This document shows, piece after piece, positions 43,316 to 56,198 of a DNA stretch of 64,000 nucleotides. A program made the position numbers and the translations under genes. The first letter of the stretch is position 1. Each line of letters begins with the position of its first letter. The DNA comes from Trema orientale (Eukaryota > Streptophyta > Magnoliopsida > Rosales > Cannabaceae), in assembly GCA_002914845.1 (NCBI GenBank), contig JXTC01000087.1, forward strand, positions 18,656-82,655, read 5' to 3'. Under the pieces are notes generated by a model, which was not told the DNA's origin, made no database searches, and worked only from the letters and a program-made list of their open reading frames with translations.

Positions 43316-43807
43316 GGGTTTATGGTACAAATAGTCCTTAACTATCACAATTGTGACAATTAAGCCTCTAAACTTTTTGATTTATAGCAATTTGGTTCTT
43401 GAATTATCTGAATTGCAACATATTGACTGTTGTTAAATTTCTAACAAAAGACATAGGCGAGGAGCATGTTGTAGTGAAAGTGTATTTAAAGTAAAATAAA
43501 CTGAACAAAAACATTTGAAGAGAAGAAACGATGCATTCTTCTCATTTTTCAGAGTTCTTGAAGTTGCACATTTATAGAAATTTTTTTTGTGATTGTTCAT
43601 TTTTATGCCTGAAATTCTCAAATTATTTTTTAAATATATTTTCAAGTTTCACCATGTACACCTTACCTGCGGTTTTGGTCAAAAATTTAAGCAAGTTATA
43701 ATTTAGACAATCTAAAGATTAAATTTCTATAAATCAAAAAGATAAAAATTTTGAGGATCAAATTCCCATATATTCAATACTTCAGGGACTATTTGTGCCA
43801 TTAACCC
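43316..43807. mobile_element. MULE-type MITE (492 bp)
   Basis: The ends GGGTTTATGGTACAAATAGT and, on the minus strand, GGGTTAATGGCACAAATAGT are inverted repeats. The flanks AATCAGTAA (43307-43315) and AATCAGTGA (43808-43816) form a 9-bp duplication with one mismatch. There is no coding capacity. Confidence 0.8.
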
Positions 43808-43816
43808 AATCAGTGA

Positions 43817-44301
43817 GTGTAAATGGTGTGGCTGTCTAATTAAAGCTGATGGGACACCCAAGCCAAGCTAAAGTACATGAAAATCAGCACTGATTAAATC
43901 AGCGGAACAGTGAGAAGAGAGTTTCCTGTAGTAGAGAATCGTTTTAGGTGGGTGACAAATTAAATAAATGTTGAGATCTTTCCCGATGGTGTGTATGTTT
44001 ACTCCAAAAGAAAAAAATAAAATAAATACACAAAGAAACTCAATATTTTTTCTCTTAATAATATTATATGTGATCACATAACTAATCTAGGAATAAAATA
44101 ATAGGAAAAAAAACACGCTGTCGGATTCATTGAAAAAACAAAAAGAGAAATATGATTGTATTTGTTTGTGGTCATTTCCCTAAAAATATCTAGAGTCACA
44201 GTTATATAATGATACTTTGTTAAACTTGTATATACAGAAAAGAAGGGTATCTATAGGCTAATATATAGCGGTTGTAACCAGCATAGTGTTAATTATTAGA
44301 G
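43817..44301. promoter_or_regulatory. Upstream region of the NFD4-like gene
   Basis: AT-rich DNA with a TATA-like word in TTGTATATACAG near 44226, about 75 bp before the ATG. No other signal was recognised. Confidence 0.3.
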
Positions 44302-47178
44302 ATGCCAAGTCCAGTTCTGAAAGCAGGAAGTAGACCGCCATGGGTGGGTTTGGCAGCAGCAGTTTGGGTGGAAATAGCCGCAGGAAACGGTTCAAACTTC
44401 CCACTCTACTCTCCTTTACTGAAATCGGTTCTGGGTTTTAATCAGCAGCAGGTGACGATTCTTGGGGTGGCCAATGATTTTGGAGAGAGCGTTGGGCTCC
44501 TTCCTGGTATTGCCTGTAATAAGTTCCCTCCTTGGTCTGTGCTTTTGGTTGGTACAGTGTTTTGTTTCTTGGGCTATGGTGTTATCTGGCTCGCTGCTAC
44601 CCAAACGCTTGCAGACTTGCCTTACTGGCTGGTGAGTTAACCACTTCATATTTCCCATCGTCTGTTTTTGGTTGATTTGAATTTTTAAGGAATACCCATT
44701 TGAAATTGATCATCAAATGTTGCAGATTTTTGCTGAGATTGATTGTTCTTGTTATATTACTTGATGGGATGCAAAAATGGTATGGACGCTTGAGAAATAT
44801 AATTATGATCACCTTACCTACCATGTTTTGGTCTATAAATTCGTGAGTTTCCAATGTGGAATGCTCAGTTTTAGCTGCTGTGAAGCAGAGTAAAATAGGT
44901 TTTTGTTCTAATACAACAATTTAGAATGGAAAGCAAAAGGTTGACTGAATAATCTAATCATGTATGCAACTTCAGAAAAAAGACACTTCTAAATTTGGAA
45001 GGTGTCAAGTTCGATTCCTCATTGGATCTACCTAGTAATATGCTAGAGTTTCTTGCTTTCCAAAGATTAGGTCCAGAATGAGGACAAGTATGAAATAGAA
45101 TTGGGAAGTTTGAAAATAATGATTTTATTGCACTTTGTGTAGTTTAGAGGAAATGTGATGGCTTTTATATATTACGGTGTTCGTTGCTGCATTATCTTGT
45201 GCAGAATCTTGACAATGAATATAAACTATTTTCTTTATGCTCATAGCAATGCTAGTGAATCAAGGTTTGTCTATTTTTTTTATTAACCATTTGAGGTTTA
45301 TAAATTATGCTAGTGGCAGAAAACTAAAGAGCTCGAAATTACAATTTAGAATTCTTCTTATAGCTTGCATAGTGATAAAGCTGATGGGAAGAGATTAGTG
45401 AATCAAATTCAAGCATTTTTGTATGAAAGGGAAAAAAGATGATTCCGTCGTGAACTTTAGTCTCAGTCATGAACCCGTATTTATCACCAGCCACTTTTAC
45501 TCTGCCATGTTCTCTTTACCACTATTGTTAGTATTTTGCCTTCATCGTAAAGTTCAGTATAGTGGTAATTGTGTTTGACATTCTTCTATTCAGCGTTTGG
45601 TCTCAGCGTATGTGTTTTATGTTAGCATATGGACTTGTGACCTCTATCTTTCAATGTTATGGCAGCTATTTCTTACACTTTTTATCGCAACAAATAGCAA
45701 CGCTTGGTTTGGTACAGCTGTGCTTGTGACAAACATGAGGAACTTCCCTCTCAATAGGGGTACTGTTGCTGGAATTCTCAAAGGTTATGTTGGGCTCAGT
45801 GCTGCAGTATACACAGTTATATACAGTATAGTGCTTAAAAAGTCTTCTTCGAATCTGCTCTTATTTCTTGCTCTTGGGATTCCTGCCCTGTCTTTGGCCA
45901 TGATGTATTTTGTGCGGGCATGCAATCCAGCTTCTGAAGAAGACTCTTCTGTGAATGTCCATTTTATCTTCACTCAAGCTTTTAGTGTCATTCTTGGAGT
46001 CTATCTTATCACAATCACAGTGTTGTATGAAACAGTATCCCTAAGTGATGCTGTATCTTGTATCTTGGTTGCCATAATGGTCATTCTTCTTTTGTCTCCC
46101 CTGGCTATTCCTATCAAGATGACACTTTTTCCAGCAAACCCAAGGAACCCTGCCCCAGAAGACAATGCAACCCAGATTGATGAGCCGTTGTTGGTACCAT
46201 CTTCGTCAGCTACAAATCTTGGGAGTTTTCATGAGACTGACTATACTTCAGATGTTGATATACTTCTCGCCATTGGAGAAGGGGCAGTAAAGCAAAAGAG
46301 GAGACCTAGGAGGGGAGAGGATTTCAAGTTTCATGAAGCATTCATCAAAGCTGACTTCTGGCTTCTCTGGCTTGTGTATTTTCTTGGGGTTGGTTCCGGA
46401 GTAACTGTTCTCAATAATTTGAGCCAAATTGGAGTGGCATTAGGATATAATGATACAACAATATTGCTGTCTCTGTTCAGCTTCTGCAATTTTGTTGGTC
46501 GTCTTGGCTCTGGTGCTGTTTCTGAATACTTTGTCAGGTTTGTACTCTTTAACCTTTATCTCACGTGCCGTAATTGAATAATCGTGCTTGACATCTCATC
46601 TAGTTTACGTGCTTTCAATGCGTTTCAAAATCTTATTGCTTAGAACCTGAAATCTGGGGACTTTTTTGTTGTAGGAAACTAACTTGATATTTGACTTGGT
46701 TAAGTGCAGGTCGAGAACAATTCCTCGTACAGTATGGATGACAGTTTCACATGTGCTTATGATCTTGGTATTCCTTTTGTATGCGTCAGCTCTCAGTGGT
46801 ACTCTGTATGCTGCAACTGCTCTGCTTGGTATCTGCTATGGGGTTCATTATTCCATGATGGTCCCAATTGCCTCTGAGCTTTTCGGATTGAAACACTTTG
46901 GTGTAATTTACAGCTTCATGTTGCTAGGCAACCCCATTGGTGCAATTCTTTTCTCAGCTTTGCTTGCTGGTTATGTATATGATGCTGAAGCTGCCAAGCA
47001 AGGAGGAGCATCCACCTGCTTAGGTCCAGAGTGCTTCAGACTCACATTCCAGGTTCTAGCCGGTGTCTGTGGTTTGGGTACCATCTTGGGTGTAATTCTA
47101 ACAATTCGATTAAAACCAGTTTACCAAATGCTTTATGCCGGCGGTTCTTTCCGTCTGCCTCAGAGTTCTAGCCACTGA
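44302..47178 (+). CDS. NFD4-like nodulin-like/MFS membrane transporter (3 exons, 556 aa)
   Basis: Exons are 44302-44631, 45666-46537 and 46710-47178, with GT..AG introns of 1034 and 172 bp and an open joined frame to TGA. The N-terminal part is the nodulin-like domain (VWVEIAAGNGSNFPLYSPLL, VANDFGESVGLLPGIA, TNSNAWFGTAVLVTNMRNFP, RGTVAGILKGYVGLSAAVYT). The C-terminal part is the MFS-like half (FIKADFWLLWLVYFLGVGSG, FCNFVGRLGSGAVSEYF, IASELFGLKHFGVIY, GNPIGAILFSALLAGYVYD). About twelve membrane segments can be seen, with a hydrophilic central loop around residues 280-340 rich in acidic and basic residues. It belongs to the 'protein NUCLEAR FUSION DEFECTIVE 4-like' family of plant membrane proteins; the substrate is not known from sequence. 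The length is normal for the family and no defect is seen. Confidence 0.93.
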
Positions 47179-48006
47179 TTTTAGGCGATGCCAATCGTCT
47201 TGGGATATCTTAGGCATTCTGATTTTATGGAAGGTTGTTCGAATAACATTGTCCCAGCTAAATAGGAATAATCTGCGGCATGCTTTACTGAAAGTTTGTT
47301 ATGTACTACAGTTTTGCTGAGAGGTATTATGCCCCCAGAACAAGCAGTTTTGGATAGTGTACTTGCTTGCTGACAGCAATATGTTTTAAGGAAAGATTTA
47401 GTCTTATGTTGCTCTAGAAAGGCTTGTATTGGGATTTATATAATCAAAGTTAGATATTCAAATTAATATATTTTACTTTTTGAGGGTTGTTTGTCACAAA
47501 ATTATGATAATATCGGATGCAATATTCACGTTGCCTGATGTATTATTAAGACAGATATGGTTGATCTGCTAAGATGCTGTTGTGGCCTAAAGTAGAAGTT
47601 CAGGTGGGGGACTTGCTTTGACTCTCTGGTAATTCATAATACCACGGTAAAATTAACTCAATTGATATAGTCCTTATACAGAATCTCTAGTCTGCATATC
47701 TCCTATAATATTCTGTTTGGTGCGCCTAAATTGGGTCAAGCCCCTTTAGTTGTATTTTTAGCCCTCCAAGTTTGAATATGAGAAATTCCTAAAACACATT
47801 TGAACTATGATGCAGGGATCGCAAGTGAGATTTAGAATTAATACACGATCAAAGACTCGTTGAGTCTCACGATACTAATAACCTAATTGTGTTTAATAAA
47901 AAAAAAATGTTGTTTTAGCCAACAGGAGCTCGAAGGCTTGGCTTTCAAATTTTATTTGTAAACTTGCTTCTACATAGAGAGTGGTTGATAAAATAGGACA
48001 CTAATG
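47179..48006. other. 3' UTR of the NFD4-like gene and intergenic DNA
   Basis: The first 200-300 bp are probably 3' untranslated sequence. The rest is AT-rich without a gene. Confidence 0.45.
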
Positions 48007-48014
48007 ATCACAAA

Positions 48015-48383
48015 TAGAGGTGTAAATATGAGCCGGCCAGACCTGCGACCCGCAAATTTGGCCTGGGATTGGCCCGGCCTGATACTATTCGCGGACTGGG
48101 CTGGACCGAGGTAGTGAGCCCGTCGGGCCGGTCCGGCCCGATTGTCACTTTTTATTTAAAAAATATATTTTTTTTTGTCATTTTTTGTAATTAATATTAA
48201 AAAAATATATATTTTAATAAAATAGTCCAGTCTATAATCATCGGGCTACAAGGCCAGACCGGGCTTTTTTTTAGATTTTTGAGCTGAGTCGGCCCAACCT
48301 GTTACTATTCACGTTCCGATCCGACCCGAGTTTCTCTTTTGGCCCGAACAAGCCGAACCAGACTGCCCATATTTACAACTCTA
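48015..48383. mobile_element. hAT-type MITE (369 bp)
   Basis: Inverted ends TAGAGGTGTAAATATG and, on the minus strand, TAGAGTTGTAAATATG, with a perfect 8-bp duplication ATCACAAA at 48007-48014 and 48384-48391. The interior is unusually G+C-rich, with repeated GGCCCGGCC and CCGACCCGA words. No transposase. Confidence 0.9.
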
Positions 48384-48568
48384 ATCACAAATAGACTGAA
48401 CAATGTCAAACGAAACAATGTCAAACGAAGGCCTTTTGGATCTTTTGAATGGTTTGGGCCATGAATTTCAACGCCTTTAGTATTGTGTCGACATCTGTTA
48501 TTCTACATAATCTCTTTTATACTCTTCTATAGACTAATATGATATCTGGTCTGTTGCTAACCGTCCTT

Positions 48569-48569
48569 N
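48569..48569. other. Single undetermined base (N)
   Basis: One N lies in intergenic DNA just before a short GC-richer stretch; it marks an unresolved consensus position. Confidence 1.
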
Positions 48570-49394
48570 ACCACCCTCAGCTGTGACCCACACACCGCAG
48601 GCCGGGTTTCAGCCACACATTAAAGTGTTTCTAGCAACTTGTTCATATATATGTCGGCAAATACACCACGTTAAACGATAAACACGAGTTTTTTTGTTTT
48701 GTTTTTTTTTTTTTGGTTTTTTTACTGAATAATACATTGAAATTTCCTGTAAGATAAAGTGGATATCTTCCTTTCCTCTCCACCAAAGAAATAATAATAC
48801 TAACAATGATAAAGCCAAAAGCATTGAACCCAAATTCAAGTGGAATGCAATTCTTTCACTTCTTTACTACTTTTATTTTTCTTTTTCTTTTTCTTTTTCT
48901 TTTTTTTTTTTTTTAAGGACCGACACACTCATTTCTTCCACAATAAGCGGTCATTTTCAGTTTACTCAAAGCTAAAGATCAGAGACATACAAAATAGCAG
49001 AGGCACAGCATGATATATATTTTTCTTTCTTAAATACTCAAAAATAAAGACCAGAGACATACATAGAAATACAAAAGACCAAAGGCCCGCAATACTAAAA
49101 ATAATAATAATTAAAAAGTAAAGAGTAAAGCAAAGAGATCCCAATTGAAACAGAACCCTTGACACTAAAGTCTGCACTCTGCATGACCCACCACGAGAGA
49201 GAGAGAGAGAGAAGAAAAAAAAAATCATGGTTGTTAACTGTAAACACTAAACACAAAACCATATACCTCTATGGTGGAAGAACCCAAAAACCCATCTCTC
49301 ACCATCAAATTAATCAACCTCAGACCAAATGTTTATATTAATCAGAAAATAAACAAACAAGAAAAAAGAAAAAAAAGACAAAAAAAAAATATGT
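48570..49394. other. Intergenic DNA and 3' UTR of the SAM-domain gene
   Basis: Holds T-rich runs (48690-48722 and 48880-48915), a direct repeat of 'caaagaccagagacatac'-type phrases at about 48970-49085 and a (GA)n run at 49195-49212. No coding sequence beyond the SAM gene. Confidence 0.45.
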
Positions 49395-50006
49395 CTATGT
49401 GGGTTTCAAATCCTGAAACATAGTATCCCACCTGATCTCTTCAACTCCATTAGACCAATACCCATCTTCATCATCTTCCTCCATTTTCTCCTCCTTTCGA
49501 AGATCATAAACCACTGGGCTCGAGAAGCTCTCAACTCTGGGCCCAAAGCCCACCACCATGGGAGACCCATTTGTGAGCTGAAGAACCCTGCTCTGTTTAG
49601 CAACCATCAGCTTCTTATTCCTCTTCAGCATAGCTCCCCTGAATCTGGCTCCATAACTGGGTCTGGGCACAACCATAAGAGCTGAAGACTCCTCCCTATT
49701 AATACGAGGACTCAACATTCTTATGTACTTTGCCAAACACTTCTTGGTTCTCTTTATCGCCACGAGGAGCCTCGTCATGGGCCGTACTGGGCCCAACACT
49801 CCTCCACCACTCTTCATCTCTTTTCTGGCGAGCTTCAAGATCTCGAGCCTGTGTTTGGCTATGGAGATTCCCATGCTCTGGAGAAACTCGTGGTTGAAGT
49901 AGATTATGTCTTCTTCTTCGAGCTCGTTGTGAGCGAAAGCGAGTCCGTACTCGTAAACAAGAGATGGCTCGAGGCCGGTTTTGGACAGCCATGAGAACCA
50001 GTCCAT
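49395..50006 (-). CDS. SAM-domain protein (single exon, 203 aa)
   Basis: The minus-strand frame starts MDWFSWLSKTGLEPSLVYEY and is complete to its stop at the 49395 end. Residues 1-65 form a sterile alpha motif: WFSWLSKTGL, then AHNELEEEDIIYFNHEFLQS, then MGISIAKHRLEILKLARKEM. SAM domains mediate protein-protein contacts or polymerisation and sometimes bind RNA. The rest is basic in the middle (IKRTKKCLAKYIRMLSPRIN, FRGAMLKRNKKLM) and acidic at the end (KEEKMEEDDEDGYW). The layout resembles small plant SAM-domain proteins of unknown function. No signal peptide or membrane segment is visible. The 5' leader or promoter carries a very long TA repeat starting 84 bp upstream of the ATG. Confidence 0.9.
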   Translation of the reverse strand: MDWFSWLSKTGLEPSLVYEYGLAFAHNELEEEDIIYFNHEFLQSMGISIAKHRLEILKLARKEMKSGGGVLGPVRPMTRLLVAIKRTKKCLAKYIRMLSPRINREESSALMVVPRPSYGARFRGAMLKRNKKLMVAKQSRVLQLTNGSPMVVGFGPRVESFSSPVVYDLRKEEKMEEDDEDGYWSNGVEEIRWDTMFQDLKPT

Positions 50007-50087
50007 GGACCCCTAAGCTAGCTTACCGGAATGAAAAAATGAGTGATATAATTGAGATGGGTTTGTGATGATTTGAGAGAGAGAGAG

Positions 50088-50422
<335 letters not shown>

Positions 50423-50457
<35 letters not shown>

Positions 50458-52219
50458 GTAGGAGAAGGCCGTGACTTGTAAGAAAATGGTAAAATAAAGT
50501 ACTATAAGGTGGTGAAGCTTGTGGGGGTGACTTTAGACTTTGTGTTTTTGTGAATGTTTTGCCAGTTAAAACTGGAGAGTGACTAAAGAGAAGTATATTT
50601 AATAGAGGGTATGGTGTAGGGTTATGCACTCTGCATGCCCATGTTCTCTCCAAAAAGTAATTCTTTACGTGTCAAAATACCCGTCTCAATCTCTTAAAGA
50701 TATTATTATGTATGTGTCAAATTTCTATTAATATTGCATAATAATTTTTATTTTTTCTTATAAGAACTAGCTTTGTAAGATTTATCATTATTAAAAGTTT
50801 CTTATTTGTCAACAAAAAGAAATTGACACCGGATTGTGAGCTTATCACGCTTGGATTTTTATTCTTAAAATGGTTCAGTTATATATACCATGGCTAACAT
50901 TATATATAGGATTAAAGTTTTCTAACAACAATGTTAGTATCGGGATTTAACCAAAATTTATAAAAAGAAGTGCGCCATTAATTCTTTTGTTTTTAAGAGT
51001 ATGAGAGAAGTAATCTGACTTTTGGGAGTGCGACTAAAGGGTTCCATGTGGCATTGTATTGGTGCCCATCAATCACGGCAATATGGAAAAGAATGGTTCG
51101 TGGGGCAGACCTAGTTTGTGCTTGTTTTGTGTGTGGAATTTGGAAGAAAGTGGAAAGAGAAATGGACATCACTCAAAATTTTCAAATTTGAAGCAAGTAC
51201 TCAAATTCCATATCATGACCAATTAAGGGTTTGGTTTAACTGATATATGGAGCACAACTTTTCTACTCATTCCTACCTAATAGTATGAATCAACACTTGA
51301 ATCATGATTGATGGGGATTTGATATGTTTACTTGGTGGCCAGAATTACCAAACAATTTTAGGATGTTACATATTCTTCTTATCTTTTCCGTTTTGGGGGT
51401 CCATTGTATTAGCTTCTCATCTCATAAACTCACATACATAATAATATTCTCTGTATGTGTGAAACCAAATCTTACTCAACCACCCAAAATAAAGGCCTTT
51501 TCTATGTACTTACTAATTTTCAACCGATGTAAAGGATGCTTCCATGAAGTCAGCTCCTTGGTGAACAAAAGTGGAGACTTTGCTTTTTAATTTATTGTTT
51601 TTTTTTTCAAGATGGAGAAACTATGTAGGAGTCGTTATCCCATTGTTTTCTGTTATAGTATATTGTAGAGGAACTAATTTCCATTTATTTTTTTTAAGTC
51701 CACTTTGTTCGGACCCTGAGATCGAAGGGGGTTGAATAGTGATCCAAAACGAGGCTTGGCGGGCTAATTAGTGATTTTATCTATTGTATTAGGTTTAATC
51801 TGTCATCATCACCACCAAATAATTAATTTCAATATTTAAATCTAGTTTGTATGTAAAACATATATGAGATGATCACAGTTTAAGCATCATGTTTGAGCTA
51901 CTTTCATATGGTAATTTATTAACTAGCTAGGTGTTAACAAGTCACTCCAAATGATTTGACATGGAGAATCTAAGATTATTGTTTTTTTTTGTTCTCAAAA
52001 AAATTGTTTTCACTTATTTATTTGGCTAATTAAGACTCAAAAGTAAGTCTGAACAAATAAAGATATTGATTGTGTGTTACTAATACCTCTCATTTTTCCA
52101 AAGGGATAACAAAAAAATAAATAAATATAACTCAAAACTGGCAGCTGTCATACTTGACTATATTTTATAAACCTATTAATTTTTCATATACAGATTGAGT
52201 TCATGCAAACCATATAACC
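50423..52219. other. Intergenic, no gene seen
   Basis: A (TA)n tail follows the MITE (50423-50452). The rest is AT-rich with no recognisable gene, RNA or paired repeat, apart from probable upstream sequence of the SAM gene. Confidence 0.45.
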
Positions 52220-52227
52220 TATGTGTA

Positions 52228-52954
52228 TTAGGGGTGGCAATTTAGGTCACGACACGATAACACAACTCGAAAACGACACGAAGTTAGCGGGTTTGGGTTT
52301 GTCTTAAACAGGTACAGGTCAAAACAGGTTAAACCCGATTAAACACGATTAAATAATAGGTCATTAGCAGGTTAACCTGTTAAACTCGAAATTGACCCGT
52401 TTAACACGATTAAATTTTTTGAGACATTATATTATCTTGTGTGTACCAAGACTTAAAACTTCCCTTTTATGTTTTATGTACTAAAATTTGAAAGTTTTAT
52501 TTTGGTTTTAAACTTTGGATTGTGCGTTATATTTATTTGATTATGGTTGCTTGGTTATATTGGAAATATAAAATAAGTTAATAGATTATATCAAGTTGTA
52601 TTGAAAAAATGAAATAGGTTAACATGTTAAAATTAATAAGTTAATACGTTATGTCAAGTTGAACCAAATATAACATATTTAACATTAACATGTTAAATTG
52701 AGTTCAATTAACGGGTTAACAGTATACAGGTTAGCAGATCGTATTACGTTGGACACGATCTGAATACGACCTATTTAAATAACGTGTTAAATGTGTCGCT
52801 CACAGGTTAACCTGTTTATTTAGCGTGTCGGGTGTGGGTTTACAAATTATGACACGAATAATAAACGTGTCGGGTTTGGATTTGGTAATTGCTTGTTATA
52901 TATATGCCTCGACACGACACGAATATGACACGACAACACGAATTGCCACCCCTA
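52228..52954. mobile_element. hAT-type MITE (727 bp)
   Basis: Inverted ends TAGGGGTGGCAATTTAGGTC and, on the minus strand, TAGGGGTGGCAATTCGTGTT, with a perfect 8-bp duplication ATGTGTAT at 52220-52227 and 52955-52962. Repeated GACACGA and CGTGTTAAA words fill the subterminal parts. A truncated relative lies at 61079. Confidence 0.92.
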
Positions 52955-52962
52955 ATGTGTAT

Positions 52963-53826
52963 GCACCCATTGACTTCTTTAACCGAAAACCGAAAAAAGT
53001 TTGCAGTGCTAATTAAGACATAGAGATTATCACAAATTCACAGATAGTGGTGTAGATTCGGTCGGCTGCCTTTATAAAATCTTTTTGATTTAAATAAGCA
53101 ATTTCCAGAGGCTAACAGCACTGCCCAAGAGAACAAAAAGATAAAGCAAACTCAGATTAGCTTAGTCTTAGCAACCTTGTTGTGGCAACATAAATTAAAT
53201 TAAAGCACTTACTTTTATCCCAATCTAATCATGATCAAAGCTCGTCATTATAACATGCCAAAATGGTGCACGACACTGAAACTGTATATTATAATTATAT
53301 CAAAAAAGCTAGATGATAAACGAGTTTTTGTTTGTGTCCCAATCTTGCGCATGCATATTCACATGCCGTTTATGTCGACTACATTTTTTGGACTATGTAT
53401 ATAATTGGTTCACGGGCCAATATGTACTAGTACTATTTCCATGTGAATCACAAATATTCCACTCTCCATAAGTAAATAAACGTAGTAATGTATTAGTTCT
53501 ACTAAAATTGGAGTTTTTGAAACCAACAAATAATCAATGAAAATTAAGTATGTACATGAAGAATATTCCATCTCCATACATGCCCAACGACAGTTCGAAA
53601 TTATGTACCATGGAATTTGAAAACTAAACGAGAAAAGATTTAATTCCTCGACAGCCCACGTTCCTTAGAGATAAGACTGATCACCATAATAATATATTCA
53701 ACAAACGCTAGTACCTGATCTTGACGTCACCAGTACACGTGAACACAATCACGCACCCACGTATATATATACAGTGTGTATATATATAAGTACACGTGTA
53801 ATTGAAATAGGGAACATTTTGCTGCT
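52963..53826. other. Intergenic, no gene seen
   Basis: AT-rich DNA with ACACGTG words near 53735 and 53790 and TA-rich stretches. No gene. Confidence 0.4.
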
Positions 53827-53835
53827 TATTATTAT

Positions 53836-54190
53836 GAGATAACTGCAAAAAAATACCCTCATATTTGAGTGTTCTGCAATTTAAACTCTGAAGTTTAGAA
53901 TCTGCAAAATAATACCCTGAAATTAAGAATTTTTGAAAATTAATACCCTGGACAGATTTTTTGATCAATTTTAGAAATGAAAAAACAATAATATCCTCAA
54001 TTAAAACTAGATTAATCATATTATTCATCTTAATTTTGAGGATATTATTGTATTTTATCAGTTAAAAATCAATACAGGGTATTAATTTTCAGAAAATTTG
54101 TAATCTCAGGGTACTATTTTGCGGAATCTAAACTTCAGGCTTTAAATTGCAGATCATCCAAACATGAGAGTATTTTTTTACAATTATCCC
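53836..54190. mobile_element. MULE-type fold-back MITE (355 bp)
   Basis: Almost the whole element is an inverted repeat with arms of about 130 bp. The ends are GAGATAACTGCAAAAAAATA and, on the minus strand, GGGATAATTGTAAAAAAATA, and both arms contain CTGCAATTTAAA and TGAAGTTTAGA. The flanks TATTATTAT (53827-53835) and TATCATTAT (54191-54199) form a 9-bp duplication with one mismatch. A fragment of the same family lies at about 55780-55830. Confidence 0.85.
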
Positions 54191-54375
54191 TATCATTATT
54201 GAACAAAGAAAGCTCCACTACAGTGTACTGCATCATAATAAAGGTTTACATAGACACAAAATATATATGTAATTAGCTAATAAGCACCGAAGTAATGTAG
54301 TCTTTTTAGCTCTCTTTTTCCCTCATTTTAGGAAATATATAAATAAATATAAATATGTACTATATATATATATAT

Positions 54376-54579
54376 GGGTTTGGTTTAAATGGTTACAATA
54401 ATATTTACCCATGGATGGTTACAATAGTTTAAGCCGTTAGATCTATATCCTACGGTGGTGATTAGTTTGGTGGTTGGCCAAAAACATTTAATGCTGACCA
54501 AAAAAATTTAATGCTATCACTACTTTTTTAAGAACTCATCCATAGTCACAAAAAAATTGTAACCATTGAGAAGTCTTCC
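54376..54579 (+). mobile_element. Micron-like MITE family B, copy 2
   Basis: It starts GGGTTTGGTTTAAATGGTTA and ends TTGAGAAGTCTTCC, flanked on both sides by (TA)n (54361-54375 and 54580-54605). It is the reverse complement of 50208-50422. Confidence 0.85.
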
Positions 54580-54605
54580 ATATATATATATATATATATA
54601 TATAT

Positions 54606-55440
54606 TTAGATCCAACTGGAGAGTCACTTCCACAGACTTTGTCTAGCTCACAATGATGTGCATGGTAAAAGGTATACACTAATTCATTTAAAGACTGAAG
54701 ATAATGTGAAAACTATTATATAAAAATAAAATAAAATCGGAAGATCTCAAAAATTACGGACATAGATGCAGGAAAAAGAGAAGACCTTTATAAGTACTAA
54801 AATCAATTGTGTTGCACTTCCCACATCCTATTTATTGATCCGACAATATATAATTTTTCTCGGATCGCATTAAATGTTTTCAGTGGTGTCACTTGATCAG
54901 TGCTAGTTAATTTAACAGTAAATAATGCGTGCATTATATACTAAGGTAGCTGATTAATTATTGTATTCCTTTGAGACTTTGAATTGAAAATTGACTGATA
55001 TAATTTGAAGATAACATGGCGGAGTTATTAATTGAGTAAAAAGAGGAGAAACCTTTTCTTATAGTTAAGGCAAAACGACATAATCAATTACTGATGCTGA
55101 CATATGTTTGTTAGCTATAATGATTAATTGATTATAGTTATATATGGACATTAATTCAGATCAAGAGTTTACTTTGTGAGGAGCATGGCTTTTCCATACC
55201 TAATTTGTTTTTGTTTACATGAAACAAATAGAAATAAGACATTATTTATAATTAACTCGTTAGCTCTTCAGTGATAGCGAACCACGCATACTTTATGTGC
55301 ATGCGCATGCAAAGTGCAAAAAGAAATATACATATAATAAAGCTCATCATACCTTTAAAAGAAATATACATATAATAAAGCTCATCATACCTACTTTAAA
55401 ATGTTTATTGAAAAGAAAATGAGCTTTTGGCAAAATGGCT
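54606..55440. other. Intergenic, no gene seen
   Basis: AT-rich DNA. A 36-bp direct duplication ('aaaagaaatatacatataat', then 'aaagctcatcatac') lies at about 55318-55392. Confidence 0.5.
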
Positions 55441-55449
55441 TATTTCGAC

Positions 55450-55670
55450 AATTCATTTTAGTAAATGTCCTTATTAAGCAAGTATATATCAATTGATATA
55501 GCTGATTTACTCAATATAAAAATTGGTAATTTACGCAATTAAACCACCAAATCTAGTATTCTGTAAATAAACTTGATGCAATATATAACTTGATATTGCC
55601 GGTACTATAAAGGCAAGTAGAAGAAAAACAGACATTTACTAAAACTAAATGTAAAATGAAAGAAAAATCT
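55450..55670. mobile_element. Fold-back MITE family C, another copy
   Basis: The ends TTTTAGTAAATGTCC and, on the minus strand, TTTTAGTAAATGTCTG are inverted repeats. The interior has the TATATCAATTGATATA word of the family. A further broken copy follows at about 55720-56095. Confidence 0.55.
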
Positions 55671-56198
55671 ACAATTTAGTTTTGATTACTAACACGGGTC
55701 TTATAGAAAAATGATCAAATTTTGGGTCCATTTTAAATAAATGTTCATTTTTCAAATGTTATAGCAAAACAAACTTCAGAATTTAAATTGCAGAATACTC
55801 AAAATTCAGGATTTTTTTTTTCAATTCACTCTAACTAAAATTTCAAAGATAGTTTCAAAAGTGAAGTACTATCATTTTTCAATCCGGCAAGAGGGAGGGA
55901 AGATATCAATAAAGAAGAACTATATTATCTAAGAAATAAGATTATGTTGTTGTATTTGGTATAAGAGGAATGAGATTAGACAAAAAAAAATATACCATGT
56001 GTAAAATATTACGTACTCAGTATAAAAATTTATATACTCAGTACATAAACTAAAACTTGTATATAAGTATATACATCAAGTGTAAAATTATATGAACCTG
56101 ATTATTTACTATATCCTTAGATATTACACAATTAAATCCTAAGTATGTAATTTCATCTTATTTATACTCTGAATTTTCAAGTATATTGCTTCATATTA

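Noticed and set aside
51324..51590. Open frame of 88 codons between the SAM gene and the hAT MITE
   Set aside because: Isolated, AT-rich codon use, no domain and no neighbouring exon.
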